DNA of 64,000 nucleotides from Daedaleopsis sinensis. Lineage: Eukaryota > Basidiomycota > Agaricomycetes > Polyporales > Polyporaceae. Positions 12,141 to 25,600 of this stretch are shown piece after piece. The translations under genes were made by a program, and so were the position numbers. Position 1 is the first letter of the stretch. The number at the start of each line of letters is the position of its first letter. The stretch spans positions 4,836,001 to 4,900,000 of the forward strand of contig CM066300.1 in the NCBI GenBank assembly GCA_033807695.1, given 5' to 3'. Under the pieces are notes generated by a model that saw only the letters and a program-made list of their open reading frames with translations, did not search any database and was not told the origin of the DNA.

Positions 12141-14707
12141 ATGGAGAACTCGTACTTCCTCGCTGCTTTACTCGTATTGATCTTGTACGCCTTGTACATC
12201 AAGCGCCCTCGGGTGGGTCTACCGGCACATCCTGACCCCTCAACCTTAGACTGACTTCCCCTACAGGTCCCAACAGATCGTCTTCCTCCAATAGTGGAGA
12301 TATCAGTAAGCACGCCGGGCCTAGTCTGTTCTTACCCTTACGCTCCCCATACCAGCCGGAAGACATCTTCGAACGACCGCGGGAGGCGTATGGGGCAGCG
12401 TTTGCTGCGTACGGTCCCGTCATCGGTGTCCGTAGGAAGGGCAATGTGAGTATCCCCTCTGTTTATTTGACGACCGGCTGCAACTCACAATGCGATGGTC
12501 AGCTTGAATACATCGTCAATCATGAACACGCTCGACACGTCCTCAGCTGCGACCGCTTGTTCAGCTTTGAGAAAGGCTCCGCTGCAGTCTGTCTGCCCCC
12601 GTCATGAGCTGAACCTGTCACTCATTTCGTGCTATTCTAGATCATGAACCTTCAACCAATCATGGCATTGACGGGTGGGGCACTGTTTCGCGACCTTCAA
12701 GACTTCGTGCGAGAGGGTATAATCAATCGCATCGATGAGATTGTGGAGAGAAGTGAATCCACATGATCTGGTGTATACTCAGTTCTGCGCTAACACGTTC
12801 CGAAGTCGACCCACTCTTCCAGAGGGATGCTAAGGAATTTGTGGATCTCGCAGGGAAGGGCCTGAAGTCGGCAACTCATCCGAGTTGCTTCGACCACTTC
12901 CACAACACAATCGCCGAGACTACTCTCATTCTCCTTCTAGGACAGGTACGACCAGAACCCTCTTTCTATTTCAATCCCTGTGGGATAGTCTAGATGTGAC
13001 TGACCGACTCTCTTACCATAGGAGTATGTCAACGAACGCAACCTTGAGATCATCGAAGACGTCTCGAACGGCATGGCCGAACTCACTGGCCAGTACCAGA
13101 ACTTCTCATTCATCGGGAAGTATATGCCCATCGTATGGATCCTATACACTTGGTACGTCTTGCTGTCGCCAACCCTGACAAAAATATACATTTAACATCC
13201 AACGACAATAGGGTCAAGGTGATGTTAATCAATATCCCGTTCGGCTTCTTGCGCAAGTACGGGCCCAAGATATGGCAAGATATCAATCGGTACGAGGACT
13301 TGATTGCATCGGGGACCCTGTCTCGAAAGAACGAGGTGTGTTGTTGCGTGTTCCTGCTTCTCATGAGCTACTCCTTACCGCATGCATGTCTGTTCGTGAC
13401 CACAAGCCGCGGAACGTCCTCTTCCTCATGACCAAAACATACTACTCGCTCACGGACAGGAAGCGTATCAGCGCTGCACGTCGCCTCTACATGTCCGTTC
13501 TGTTACTCTGGTACGTCTGCTTCTCAATACAAATGCTCTCTTTTGCAAATCAGTTATGCGTTTTGACAGTCTGATCTTTGCATCGGTACACACAACGTAA
13601 GTACAAACCCGCAGGATATACTATACCTGGCAACTAAACTCAACCGCTTTTGCCCGCTTACGTCGCATGACTTTCCACTTGGTGCTTCTGCCGCACTCGT
13701 TTATGTCCACGCAGAACCGTCGTCTCACAGTGGGTTCTGTGCCAACTTTCGACGCGACCGGAATATGTCGCACCATTGCGGGACGAGCTTTCTGAAGTGC
13801 TAGAGGAAGACGATGAGGGAAAGCTTCGCCTCACAGCACAGTCTCTGCGCGAGGCGCGACTGATGGATTCGTTTATTCGGGAGGTAATGCGCTTGAAGGG
13901 GGATACAATCTCGACCATGCGGTACACGACCTGCGATGTACCACTCGGTGACGTGATCGTTCCGAAAGGTGCGCCCCTTGCTTCTTCTATGTCCCCGCCG
14001 TCACGGCGCCTGCCTTGTGTGAAGATATCCGCCGGGCTGCGTCTTCGGCATGACTAACAACAAGCTTTGCCGACCCGCAGGATACCTCGTTACGGCCATG
14101 TCGACGACCGTGCACGAAAACCCCGAGGTATTTGGAGAGACCCCTCGCGAGTTCAACGGTTTCCAGTGGGCGGAAATTGGCAAAGAAGCAGTTATGACTG
14201 GGCCTGCACACATCGTCTTTGGCCTCGGCCGCTTTGCCTGTCCAGGTCGGGTTCTCGCCGTGAATGGTACGTGGAGCCGCCGATCAAATTCTGCGCTGCG
14301 TCTCACGTAACTTGCCTGCTCTAATTGTTCGTCGCCCTCTATCACCCCCATCGGTCTGGTCTTGACGGCACCGCTGCAATGTCTCCGTCGGCGGTGGGAC
14401 GCCGAGTAGAGATCAAGCTCATCGTAATGTCCCTGATTGCCCGCTCGACGCCGACACTTCTCGAGGGCAAGTTCGAAGTCTCGGACCCTCTGAACACGGT
14501 GCGTGCCGGCCCTTCTTCTACTCATCTGATATTCCACTGGGGTACCTCCGCTCCCGCTCCTCTCGCTCCTCTGCCTCACTCTTCTGCCGACTACGAATCG
14601 CTACTCCAGGCCGAGTACTGACGCCGACTTTCATCGCGTAAACTTAGGTTACGCAGCCGCCCAAGGGCACGCTCGTCTTCCACCCGCTCGAGAAGCCGCT
14701 GCTGTAA
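12141..14707 (+). CDS. Cytochrome P450 monooxygenase, microsomal (copy A)
   Basis: This is a heme-thiolate monooxygenase anchored in the endoplasmic reticulum that takes electrons from a P450 reductase. Exon 1 (ATG at 12141) encodes a membrane anchor, FLAALLVLILYALYI. Later exons carry EDIFERPREAYG, LFQRDAKEF, the ExxR element inside REVMRLKGD, the RYTTCDVPLGD region and the heme loop FGLGRFACPGR with its cysteine ligand. The frame stays open across every junction I checked, to TAA at 14705-14707 after GTLVFHPLEKPLL. Introns are about 50-110 nt. It is tail to tail with a close paralogue at 16226-18481 that shares exon order and most motifs, so both probably descend from one duplication. Substrate is unknown; such P450s serve secondary metabolism or detoxification. 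Confidence 0.9.
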
Positions 14708-16225
14708 GAATCACATCGGTACGCACCAAGGCACGGGGCACCTGTCCGATAAGATTAGGCATGTTTCTCGCACCACCCAATCTGACCCACTCGACCACTC
14801 CTCCGAGTCGCACCAACACATCTAGGCCGCTTCGCAACCCTGCTCCGGGCCCCCGAACGTGCGAGACCTCGTACATCAGCCACCCTTTTTCTGTCGCTCG
14901 TGTTCTTTGCTCCGCAACCACAACCGAAGCATTCGGCACTCGTTGGGCCCACCGCAGCTTCTCACAAATCATGCCTTCCTTCCCCTCCTACTCTCCTTCT
15001 GTTACACCCCCGTTGTGCCCTCCACTGTCATCGTTCTCCCTTCTCTCGCCCTGTATGTAAAATTATCAAGAAGCCTCGGTTCACGTGCGCGTACGTACTC
15101 GGCAAAGGTGGACAACGGGTTACGGCTGCACGGCCCATGGACGAATTTCGAGCCCTGTTTGAGGGTGCTTCCTCTTCTAATTTGTATTCACGATTTACCG
15201 CTATCGCTGATGGTATCTCTTCCCGAAGACCCGTGACGGACCCGCATCCACTGGCATCCATTGGGCGAGTTCCCCGTCGCTCGCGGCCCCACACGGGCTC
15301 GAGGATCGCGTCGCCCGAGAAGTCCGAGGCTGCGAGAGGCCGCATGAAATCGATCGAATTGGCGGGCAAGGACCTGGTGTTAACCCAGCTGCTTCTATCG
15401 ATGATCATCGGCGGTACGCGTACTACATGCGGAGACAAGTACCCGCATACATACCACTCGCGGAAGTTGAGTTCCAGTCGGCCTGCAATCGGCGGTGTAT
15501 GTAGGTGCACCGTGCCAATCCCACACCAGTGGGAGATCGTAGCCGTCGACCGCATCTTCTCGGACCTCTCACACATGCCGCTTTTTTGTAGTGTCGGAGC
15601 GGAGGAATGCTAACAATGGTACAAGGGACCTGAAGGTAGTGTGCACAAACGCGGTCACGTGATCGTATCCGACGCGACCGCTGTCGATGAGAAACCACTT
15701 TTTCTGTTTCACGAGCCCAATTATAGTTAGAAGAGCACCGGCCTGACGGAATCACTCAAAATCACCCTCATATACCATGTGAATAGGCCCGTGCACAGTG
15801 GTATTGGTCTCGCTAGTCAACTTGAAGGCACAAACTTTATCCGCTAGTATACCTGAGTAACCTTACATATATGCGCGTGTGTGCAAGCGAATGAGTATCA
15901 GTGAATGCAGGCTAATTTAGATTACTTACTGCACTGAAGTTGACTCAGGTCCATCTAGATTCAGGTACTGCACAGTGCAAGTGATGCGTATCCGGGCTGA
16001 TGCGGGAGTGATTCTGATCCGTGAGCTAACCTCTGCTAACCCCCCGTCGGTATTCGTTGTTTGGAAATTCGTAGAGTCGTAATCGGAGCTACTGCAGAGC
16101 TCCAGTCAGTAGCAACTGCGAGCGCGCCTCCAGGGTTGAAGACGCAAGTAAACAAGAACATGACTGTCTTAAAGGGGTATGCATACATTGTACATGGAAT
16201 TTGATACATCTCGCGCGTAGGCTAC
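14708..16225. other. Spacer between convergent P450 genes, no gene seen
   Basis: Open frames such as the 237-codon one at 14900-15613 have no recognisable domain, lack protein-like composition and are likely spurious. The spacer holds both P450 3' ends. Confidence 0.5.
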
Positions 16226-18481
16226 TTAGTCTTGGAGATATGACTTCTCGAGAGGATGGAAAACGAGGGTGCCCTTCGGCGGCTGCGTGACCTGTAACGA
16301 GTTGAAAGTGAGTAGGCACCCGCCCATGGTACCACAGAAGTCCGAGTCGCTCACGCACAGTGTTCAGAGGATCGGATACTTCGAACTTGCCCTCAAGCAG
16401 CGTCGGGGTCGCCCGCGCAATGAGCGACATCACGATAAGCTTGATCTCGTTCACAGCGAGGAGACGTCCCGGGCACGCGAAGCGGCCCAGGCCGAACACG
16501 ACGTGTGCAGGGCCGGTCATGACGGCCTCCTTGTTGGTGTCCGCCCACTGGAAACCCTTGAATTCCCGCGGATCATTGAACGTATCCGGATTCTCGTGGA
16601 CGGTCGTCGCGAGGGCGATGACGAAGCTCCCTGTGCGTTGAAGCGGAATAAGTTACTCATATGTGGACGCAACGCGGTCCGCGTAGGATCGTGCCGACGC
16701 ACCTCTGGGGATGGTGACGTCCCCGAGGGGGACGTCGCAGGTCGTGTAGCGGATGTTGGAGAGGGTGTCGCCTTTGAGACGCATCACCTCGCGGATGAAA
16801 GAGTCCATGAGACGCGCCTCGCGCAGAGAGCGGGCCGTGAAGACCAGTTTGCCGTTCTCGTCCTCCTCGAGCACGCGTCCGATCTCTTCGCGGAGCCCGT
16901 CGAGGTATTCGGGGCGCATCGCAATCTGGCACAGAACCCATTGCGAGACAACAGTACTAGTAGGAGTCAATGTCAGGTTCCACGAGACGGTGCATTGGGC
17001 ACTTACGTCGTGTGGACAGCCGCGAATATGAAGCTACGTACCATGGTCATCGGGTAGTGAGCATTTCGTACTACTGCTAGGAATGGTAAAACTCACCAGA
17101 GTAGCAAGATCGTGATGTAGAACCGATGGAACGCACTGATACGCCGGGCTCCTTTGGGGAGGAACATCTTTGTCATGAAGAACAGGAGAGTCCTCGGCTG
17201 CGTACCGCGGTGTCAAGACGCTTCAATAAGGTCGATACTCGCATGATGTACGTACCTCGTCCTCGGGGGCAAGCTCACCAGACGCGACGAGCTCCTCGTA
17301 TCTGCTGATGTCTCTCCATACCGCAGGCCCACACTTGCGTAGGAATCCGAATGGTATCGTGATAAACATCACCTTGATCCTGGACGGCAGGTCAGCGCCC
17401 CCTCAAGCCCTCAAGCACGAGGAATCACGCACCAGGTGTACACGGCCCAGAGCGCCGGGAACACCCTTCCGATGGGCGAGAAATTCTGGTATTGTCCTGT
17501 GAGCTCAGCCATGTCGTTCGACACATCCTCAACGATACGCAAGTTCGTCTCGCTGACATACTCCTGCGAGCGAATGGTATAGGTAAGCACGGGCGAGTTG
17601 GAAGTCACAAGTGACATTCGCCCACCTTGCCAAGGAGGAGAAGCAGGGTCGTCTCAGCGATGGTGTTATGGAAGTGGCTGAAGCAGCTTGGATGTTTGCC
17701 GTCCTTCAGCCCGTCCGCCGCGAGCTCGGCGAAGTCTTTCGCATCTCGCTGGAAGAGCGGGTAGACTGGAAACAGGGCGGCGTGTCAGCGTAGTGCTCGC
17801 GTGCCGAGTCAAGCGGCAGGGAGACGCACTGCGTTGCACGATCTCGTCCATGCGCTCAATGATGGCGTCACGAACGACGTCCTGCATATCGCGGAACAGC
17901 ATGCCGTTCGTGAACCACATGATGGGCTGCAGATTGAGGATCTGAGGGTGTCGCGGGTTAGACCAGGCGACTCGACCGAGCACAGAGGGTACGTACGGCG
18001 GCCGAGCCCTTCTCGAAGCTGAACAGGCGGTCGCAGGTGAGCACATAACGAGCGAACTCCTGTCCGACGATATATTCCAGCTATAAGCGTCAATCGATGT
18101 AGGTGAGCGAGCGGACAAGACGAGCAAATAGATACTGACCTGGCCTCTGCGCCGTACACCAATCACAGGGCCGTGTGTAGCGAGGGCATCGCCGTAGGCC
18201 TCTCGGGGCCGCGTGAAGATGTCCTCGGGCTACAGAGCCCTATAGGTCAGCGCCAAGGCCCATCCGTACAGGAAGGTACAATATTGCATACCGAGATATC
18301 AATGATCGGTGGCTTGCGACCCTTGGTTACCTACGGAGCTCCACCGTGAGACGCTGCTCCCCGACACCTGGATACTGATAAAGAGCATCGAGCGACGTAC
18401 GGGAGACTGGCGCTTGATGTAGAAGCTGTAGAGAACGAGGGAGAACAGAGCCGCAACGAGGAACGGCTCGGGGTGGTCCAT
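16226..18481 (-). CDS. Cytochrome P450 monooxygenase, microsomal (copy B)
   Basis: This is a paralogue of copy A in inverted orientation. The start (ATG at 18479-18481) opens with the anchor FLVAALFSLVLYSFYIKR. Shared blocks are GPVIGVRRRGQ, LFQRDAKDFAEL, NDMAELTGQYQNFSPIG, SQWVLCQIAMRPEY, EARLMDSFIREVMRLKGD (ExxR), RYTTCDVPLGDV and the heme loop FGLGRFACPGR. The last exon reads TQPPKGTLVFHPLEKSYLQD, ending TAA at 16226-16228. All frames I checked are open and key residues are present, so it looks functional. It differs from copy A at scattered residues throughout, so the duplication is not very recent. Reductase partner and substrate are not shown by the window. Confidence 0.88.
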
Positions 18482-20121
18482 GTTGGCTGGCTGGCTTCAC
18501 CTTGCGATGACAGGACTATTATTGAAGAGTAGAAAGGGTCTGAGGAGCTCGAAGTCGGCCTCTGCACAGTGCAATGCGTACCGAGGTACTGAGGAGCTCT
18601 CCCTGCACTCCGAGGCCGGCTTTAAGGGGTCCGCGCGAGTGAATGCGACCAGCGACCACACGCATGGTCCACACTTCGCGCGACTAGAAGCCAGGCAATG
18701 CATCAGCACAGTCCAGTGGAACGGCAGGAGGATACCACTGACAGAATAATGACAGCATAGTCCTGTCCAGCCTGCGATAAGTCGGGCAGCCGCCACGCTT
18801 CTTCCGTGCTAAGTGCCCACCCGAGCGTGCACGAGTGCCTGTGCCGTCGCGGAGGACGTGTTGAGTTAGTGTGCGTGGTCGCAAGCGAGGGCACCCACAA
18901 TCGATCGAGTACGAGTACGTGTGAGTTTTACCACTCGGTGTTACAGACGGACGATCCCCGCGATATGCTATGCCATCACCTGGGACTCCGAGTAGGAACA
19001 CCTACACAGCTCACATCACACGGGAGGCGACCGCGATGCTGCATAGACCGTCGTATGCTGTGAGAGGTCGATGAACTCTTGAGGACAACGTTGCCCATTC
19101 GTGATTTCAATTGAGAGAACGGTTCGCAGCAAGAGAAGTTCGTGTATGTCTCTGGTGGCGATAAAGCTGATGAGCAGCAGTAATATTGAGCCCGAGGGAA
19201 ATCTGAATGATGAATGATTTGAATTCGCCATACTGAGTATGTAATGCTCCTACCCAGCTCCTACCGCATGTTCTGGAGCACCAGGGAGGACACAAGCGAG
19301 CACTCACCTTGGTAACGTCGACCCGAGCTACAATTGCATCTTACCTGCCGTGGGAGGCGTATGTATTCGTCGAAACCCTCGGTGAAGCCCAATTGCATAA
19401 CGCTCACGTATCGCTCTGGCCATATTTGTTCACTCTTTGTCCTGCGAGGTATTGGTATTTCACTGCCAGTGCGAGGGCGAGCTCACCACCACTCACGAAC
19501 GTGGTGGTGTCGGCTCTAAAGGGGCGATCGCAGTCAACCTGACGGCCATGCGTTCGGTGGGAAACCGCAGCAAACGGGCCGCGTCGCCATGGTGCAACAC
19601 CACCCGACAGTGGGCCTACATATAAAGGAAATCATGAACGATTTCTATCTAGTCCACATTAGTCAGTGAATACATAGCAAGGACAAGGAGCGTGGGCGGT
19701 GTGACGACGTACTATACTAATTACCACGTCATAAAAGATAGCGAGATATTGACAGCATGGACCACGGATGATCATGATAACGATAGACATTAGTAGAGAT
19801 AGTGGGAGGCTGGGAGCACAGAGATAGAGCAGGGCTCGTGGTACGGGCGGGGGAGGTACAAGTCAGCGAGAGTGGGATCTGTCGTAGCAGCTGTCGTAGC
19901 GGCGGCTGGTCAGGAGAAACGCCTATCAAAGGTTATTGAGGCATATAACACCCAGAGAATCGCGAAAATCCAACAGATATTCCAAAGGTTCCAGAGATGT
20001 ATATAGGAATGAGGGACAGTGGACAAGGCCGAGAGCGCTTCGAGCTCCAAGGTCAAGCGCGCTTGTACGCCTACGGATGCAGATCGCTCAGTGGTGAGCT
20101 CCACGACAATGCACACAGACA
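18482..20121. other. Gene-poor stretch between P450 copy B and the CorA gene
   Basis: No gene can be supported. A leucine-rich minus-strand frame near 19016-19231 looks vaguely like a membrane helix but has no partner exons. The stretch contains the P450 promoter and the 3' end of the transporter gene. Confidence 0.45.
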
Positions 20122-22688
20122 CTATGAACGCACCTTAGTTATCTTCCTCCTCTTCATTCTCTTCTCGAGATAGTGTCCTAGCCGCTTGAAGTCGTTCAGC
20201 ATGAACGCTGGGATCACGACGAGCATGACGGGAATAGAAATCTCCCAGAACCTACAAGGACCCACGTCAGACGGTCAGAGGGTCTCGTGCGCGGTCTATG
20301 GAGAGTCGCTGCTTACAGGAGATCGCTGTGTTCGTTGACGGACCACATGGACGAGAAGTTCATACCCTGCGAGCGAACAGACCTACATCAGCACCGGAGA
20401 ATACCTGAAGTCGCGAGTGTACGCACGAAGTAGCCCGTCAGAAGCGTGAGGGGAAGGAAGATGATGGTGGCGAGGGTCAGTCGACGCCTGAGGCAGACAG
20501 CGTCAGTGTCCGTTGTACAGAATCCATTCGTATGCATGAGTACTCACATCACTTCGTTCATTTCATAGGAAGCCATCTGGAGCACAACGTTAGCTTAGCC
20601 CACAAACCCCAGGTCCGACGAAGAGCGCGACGCACGTTGAACGTGTAGTTGATCAGATTCTCTGTGATGCCCGCGATCATGTCCAGAGAAGTCAGAATGT
20701 ACTCCATATGGTCATGGACATCCGCCTATACGTGCGTCAAGTAAGCAGTCTAGTAACAAACACGCATGAGCCGTGCACGTACGAGATAGATCTTCGCCTT
20801 GTGGCTCATGTACCCGGCCACCTTCGTCTTCTCGTCGACGAACTCCTGCAGCGCCATCGCGCGGTCGACATCGTAGCGGCGCAGGCCGTAGATGACCGTC
20901 TTAATGGGCTCCAGCGTCCGCTTGTGCAGGATGAGGTCTCCCTGAAGGATATGCACTAGTCCGGGGCGGTCAATCCCTGGGAACTCGGCATGATGAGAGA
21001 AAGCAAACTCACACCGCCGGACAGTCTTCATGCTGGGCTTGAGCAGCACCGCCTGCTCGATCTTCAGAATCCTGCCCTGATACTCCTCAACGACTTCTAG
21101 CGCCTGGTCGACGACTAAGAACGCATGGATATGAGCACAGGCGTCGGTACTTCAAGAGCCACTAGGTTCGACATACCCACGTCCAGGAGAGATTGAATCA
21201 GCAGCGACGGGTCCGCTGTCGTCCGCAGACCGGTATCTCGCTGCCTCAACCGTTCGGTGATCGGCGCAGTGAAGTTCAAGGTGTTATCTGTGTATAGCAC
21301 CCGTCCAATCAGCTTCCCGTTCCCCCGATACCCTTCCCTTCCCGCCTTCATCGGACACGCGGTGGTCGCCACGACGACGACAGCCACGGAGCAGGGGGGG
21401 AGCGACAGGACTCACCCTTGTGCATTGAAATCACAGTGCCGTCCCGGAACAGGAACAGACAGAGCGGCTGGATCTTGACGTTCACCCTGTCGCCGCGCTT
21501 CAGCTCGCGCACCAGCTTCCTGTTGCGCGCGTTCTTCTGGGCCTTCTCGTTGTCGTCCATGCCCGCGAAGCGGCCTTGAATCGGCGCAGAGCTCTCCACG
21601 TCGGTTCTCGTGAAACGCCGCCTGAGGCCGCCCGCGCTCTGCGTGGCCTTCATGGTGGAGAAGCGCGAGGGGTTCGCGCTGCCGTACACCGTCTTCTCCT
21701 CGTCCGCCTCAAGCTGCGCGTTCTGCACGACCTTGCCGAACTGGTACTCGGAGTGGTCGTCGTCCTCGTCGTCGCTGATGTTCGTCGGGGAATCGGAGCG
21801 CGGGAGGTGCGAGAAGCTGTTCGCCGAGGACGCGTCGTCATCGCTCCCGAGCGTGTGATTGAGCACGCGGATGAAGAGGTGTTGCGGGTAGTAGTCGACC
21901 TTGGACCGCGCGTGCCCGCGCTGGTGCAGCACGTCTTCGAGCGCAAGCGGGTGCAGATCTGCCGAAACGAGTGTGAGCTCCAGCCGCAATGTCCTCGACA
22001 GAGAGCGTGTCCTTGCGCACACGGCTATTCTTGGCGTGCAAGGGAGGAGAAGGAGCACTTAGATAGACAGACGCGTACCGTACTTGAGCGCCAGGGCACT
22101 GATCACGTCCCAGCTAACACCCCCAATGTTGATCCAGCGCACCTTGACCCAGGGCTCCCGGTGGCTTGCAGCTGGGTCTTGGAGGAGGCGGATGAACTCG
22201 GCATTCGTCATGCGCCCAAAGCTCGTGCGCATCGTTGAGTAGTCGTTGACCTCGATGAGACACTGCTGGCGGATGTGGCCGTAGTTGAGGTACGCGGACG
22301 CACGCCGGGGGTCGACACCAGGCTCCGCCCCGATCCCACGGCGGATCATCATGGACGACGTCCGCCGCATGGCCATAACCTTGCGCACCGTCGCGCGGAA
22401 GCGCTCCCTCGGCGAGGTGAATGTCGGTCGGTGGGCGGTGTGGGGGGGTACATGGACGTGCGTGGACGCAGGGGGCGATGCAACGCCGCGTTTTGGGTGG
22501 TGGTGGTGCTCAGGGGCGGCTGGAGTGGACTGCGCCTGCGTCTGCGAGTGGTGGTCGACCGAACGGCGAATGCTGGGGAGTCGGTTGGCTGTGGTACCGT
22601 CGTAGACAGGAGAAGAAACGAGCTCGTCCTCGAGGTCGGGGGTGAGCGAGCGGCCGTCGGAGTCGCTGAAGCTGTTCTCGCGGGGCAT
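20122..22688 (-). CDS. CorA/ALR-type magnesium transporter
   Basis: This is a CorA-superfamily divalent cation channel, expected to import magnesium across a membrane as a homopentamer. The long N-terminal cytosolic part (from ATG at 22688) is serine- and histidine-rich, then reads VRWINIGGVSWDVISALALKYG, followed by LHPLALEDVLHQRGHARSKVDYY, typical of eukaryotic CorA. A charged insert (SDDEDDDHSEYQ) follows. The coiled stalk includes LLIQSLLDV, LEPIKTVIYGLRRYD and AGYMSHKAKIYL. Near the C-terminus are the first helix LTLATIIFLPLTLLTGYF, the signature GMN split by an intron at about 20365, then the second helix ISIPVMLVVIPAFML and a basic tail (EKRMKRKITK). The TAG stop at 20122-20124 is the first in frame. 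All diagnostic residues are present. Confidence 0.88.
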
Positions 22689-25600
22689 GACGGGCGCTGT
22701 GTGTGATCAAGCCTTGTCAAAGTCGAGTTCGTGGACCAGGACCGGCGGGGAGAGAAAAGGAGGTGGTAGGGGTTGAGGCCTAGGAGGAAGGGATAGGCAC
22801 GTTGACGCTGTCGCCATCGCCTCGAGTCGCGACAATGTTAATGACAAGATTGGCGCTTTAGTGCTAATTTTGTCACCACCGGTGAAGCCGTAGCGCCCAG
22901 TTAGAGACAGAGCCTCCGCTTGGCCTCCCTCCATGCATTGCGGTCTCATCGTTTTGCAGTTTGTTGGACTTTGTCTTTGGAAATGTGTGGTCTGCGATTG
23001 CTTTCAGCTCGCTCGTGTGCGCCAACGCTTTCAGGGGGGATTAAGTAGATGTCCGTCATCTTCTATGAGCAACCGCACCTGTGTACATAGTCCAACGGCA
23101 ACGACATACCGCAGGGTTCCAGAGTCCAGAGTCAGTTGGCCTGTGATCATTTGCAATCGCGTACTAATGCATATAGTATGTAGCCTTATGTAGCTGTCAT
23201 CGACTGTATTGTCAAGGAGACTATTCTATGCTCACCTTCAATCAGGAGGAAATCTCGCGTCCCGGCGCTTGCGATGGGCGGTCGTGACAGCCGTACTCAG
23301 GACGCCCACCAGAATACTCAAACATGCCTATGTTTCTTCACCGCACTGGCCGTATAGCGTCTCGTTCGAACGACAAGGATGTCGACATGTGCATTATCCA
23401 GTGTAAGTACTCACCTGCTTACTGTCCATTAGCACACATCGACCGCATAGCATCGCCTCGATATACGCATTGACAATAAGTATTGATGCGCCCAACAAGT
23501 AACGATGCGGCCCTCGCAGTCGCCACCCCGGAAATTTGACGAGGTGAAACCCACGTGATCGCGTTTGCAACTGATGCGACGCGTCGGGACTTGATTGCGC
23601 CATTAGATCTTGCGCTGAACCGTAAGTCCGTAACGTTGTACGATGAAGGAAGGGAGACCAAGTAGGAGGGACCTAGGGCGCGAGGAGATCCATAGAGGAG
23701 GATGGTGGTGGTGGACAAGAGGCAGGAAGAGGCAGGAGCGCGGTCTAAATATATCGTCCCAATGCAACTGACAGTGACAATCTCAGTTCGGCAGTCCCTC
23801 GCTTGGCGCGCACTGTGGACGGCTTCGACTGTTCATTCGACTCAGACAATGTGGACGTGGTCTAGTACCCATCCGTCGTGGTGATAGTAGCCCGCACCCC
23901 ACCACCGTCTGGGTAGTGGGGTGCGAGCTATCACTACGACGGATGGGTACGAGGAGGACCCCCGAATAAGCACTTATTATCTTACAGGCCAAAATCACCG
24001 AAAATGGGCCAGAATTAAATGGCGCAAAGTGGGTCAATGTCATATGCCAAAGAGCCCCGAAAATCGGCCGTGTAAACTTGAAGGTGAACGGTATCGATAG
24101 GACATCTACTAGATTCTAATCAGTGCGAGTTCAGAGCAAGGAGATAAGTACATCACCGCCTAGCACCGCCCTCCCGCTTGCACGGCTGACGGCGAACATC
24201 GCGGGAGGACATGTCATCAGAATCGGGACCACAACTACGGAGACTATGTTTGTGGCGTATGAAAAGAGTTTTCGCGGGCACGAAGGAGGAGGAGGAGGAG
24301 GAATTAGTCGGTGGAAAATTCAAGCTCATCCACTGGTTCAAGTAATATTTCAACGAGGGGTCCGCATACCAGACAGACCCAAAAAGGATATCTGCAGCGG
24401 AACGGTCAGAAGGTCACACCACGAGTAAGTACTGAATCCTTGATAATTCTTCGAGACCAGTATTCTGACTAGCTATGGCGGCGCAGAAGTACATCAGAAC
24501 CCAATACCTACTCCAGTCGGCGGATCAGGTGAAGATGTACATACCAATGGTACTACTGGTCGCTCGGTGCACCAGACCTTGACCAGACCAGATCTACGGT
24601 AGCCTCATAACATGATGCCTTGCGATTGATGGAACCAGCCAAATATTAATGGCCTTCGAGCGGGATGAAGGTGAGCTCGAGCCCGTTTACTTCATGTGCC
24701 CGGCTGCCGCAGTGCTCTATGTCACATGTATGCTTCAAGCTTGAAGCTTCAGAATCATGTCACATTTCCGTGGACGATGATAGCATCCCGGCGACGCGGA
24801 CAACTCCCGGGCTGTTCCCGGGATTCGCAACGGTAAGTACCGTCACAGACCGTCACTCGGTACGACCGTCGGACATGGTGTACCGTGTCGCGACTCGCAG
24901 CCCTAGATCTGTGCTGCTGCATCTGATTCTGAGCTCGGCGCACTGTTTCACCCACAGCGCCGCTCATGCTGTAAATTAACAAGGCCCGCGGTGCCGCAAT
25001 GCGAATTCTCCGCATACTATGCGTGATTGACGAGTCCAGCAGGATTCCCCTCTGCGTGATTGCCTTGTGGATGAAAGACTTTCGTCAGTCGAATGCGTTT
25101 CTAAACGGCCCTCAAGAATTGAGCAACCTCTACTGATAGGTCGAGGAGGGTTGGAGGAGGGTCGACCGTCGAATCCAGGCCCAGGCTATATTAATAAGGC
25201 AGGCTAAGGACTCAGCACACTTGGTGCCTGAGAGGCGCCGCCCGGTGGTGGTGGGGGCGCTTACTCATTTCGGCCAGCGCTTGTTGCCACAACGGCCAAC
25301 CTTCGAAGCCCTCCGCTTGAATTTCAATCAGAAAGCTGTCTTGTCTCACATCCTTGATATTTGCCTATCTTCTGAACTTCTCCGGGTATTTCCTACTACA
25401 TATGTAAGTGCTCTAAGTTGAGTTCTATGTGGCAAGACTCAAGAGACAGCTGGAGAAGTCGAGGTAGTATTACACACTGGACCTTTCCGTTTCGGAGGCC
25501 AACCAAGTCACCGTCAGGTCAGGCCCCATCGTCAGGGCTAATCAACAAACGACGAGGGTTAACGTTGAGTATAAGTATTGCCGGATGATAGAAGATGCAC

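Noticed and set aside
14900..15613. 237-codon open frame between the P450 genes
   Set aside because: No domain, proline- and serine-rich translation of a pyrimidine-rich spacer, overlapping open frames on both strands.
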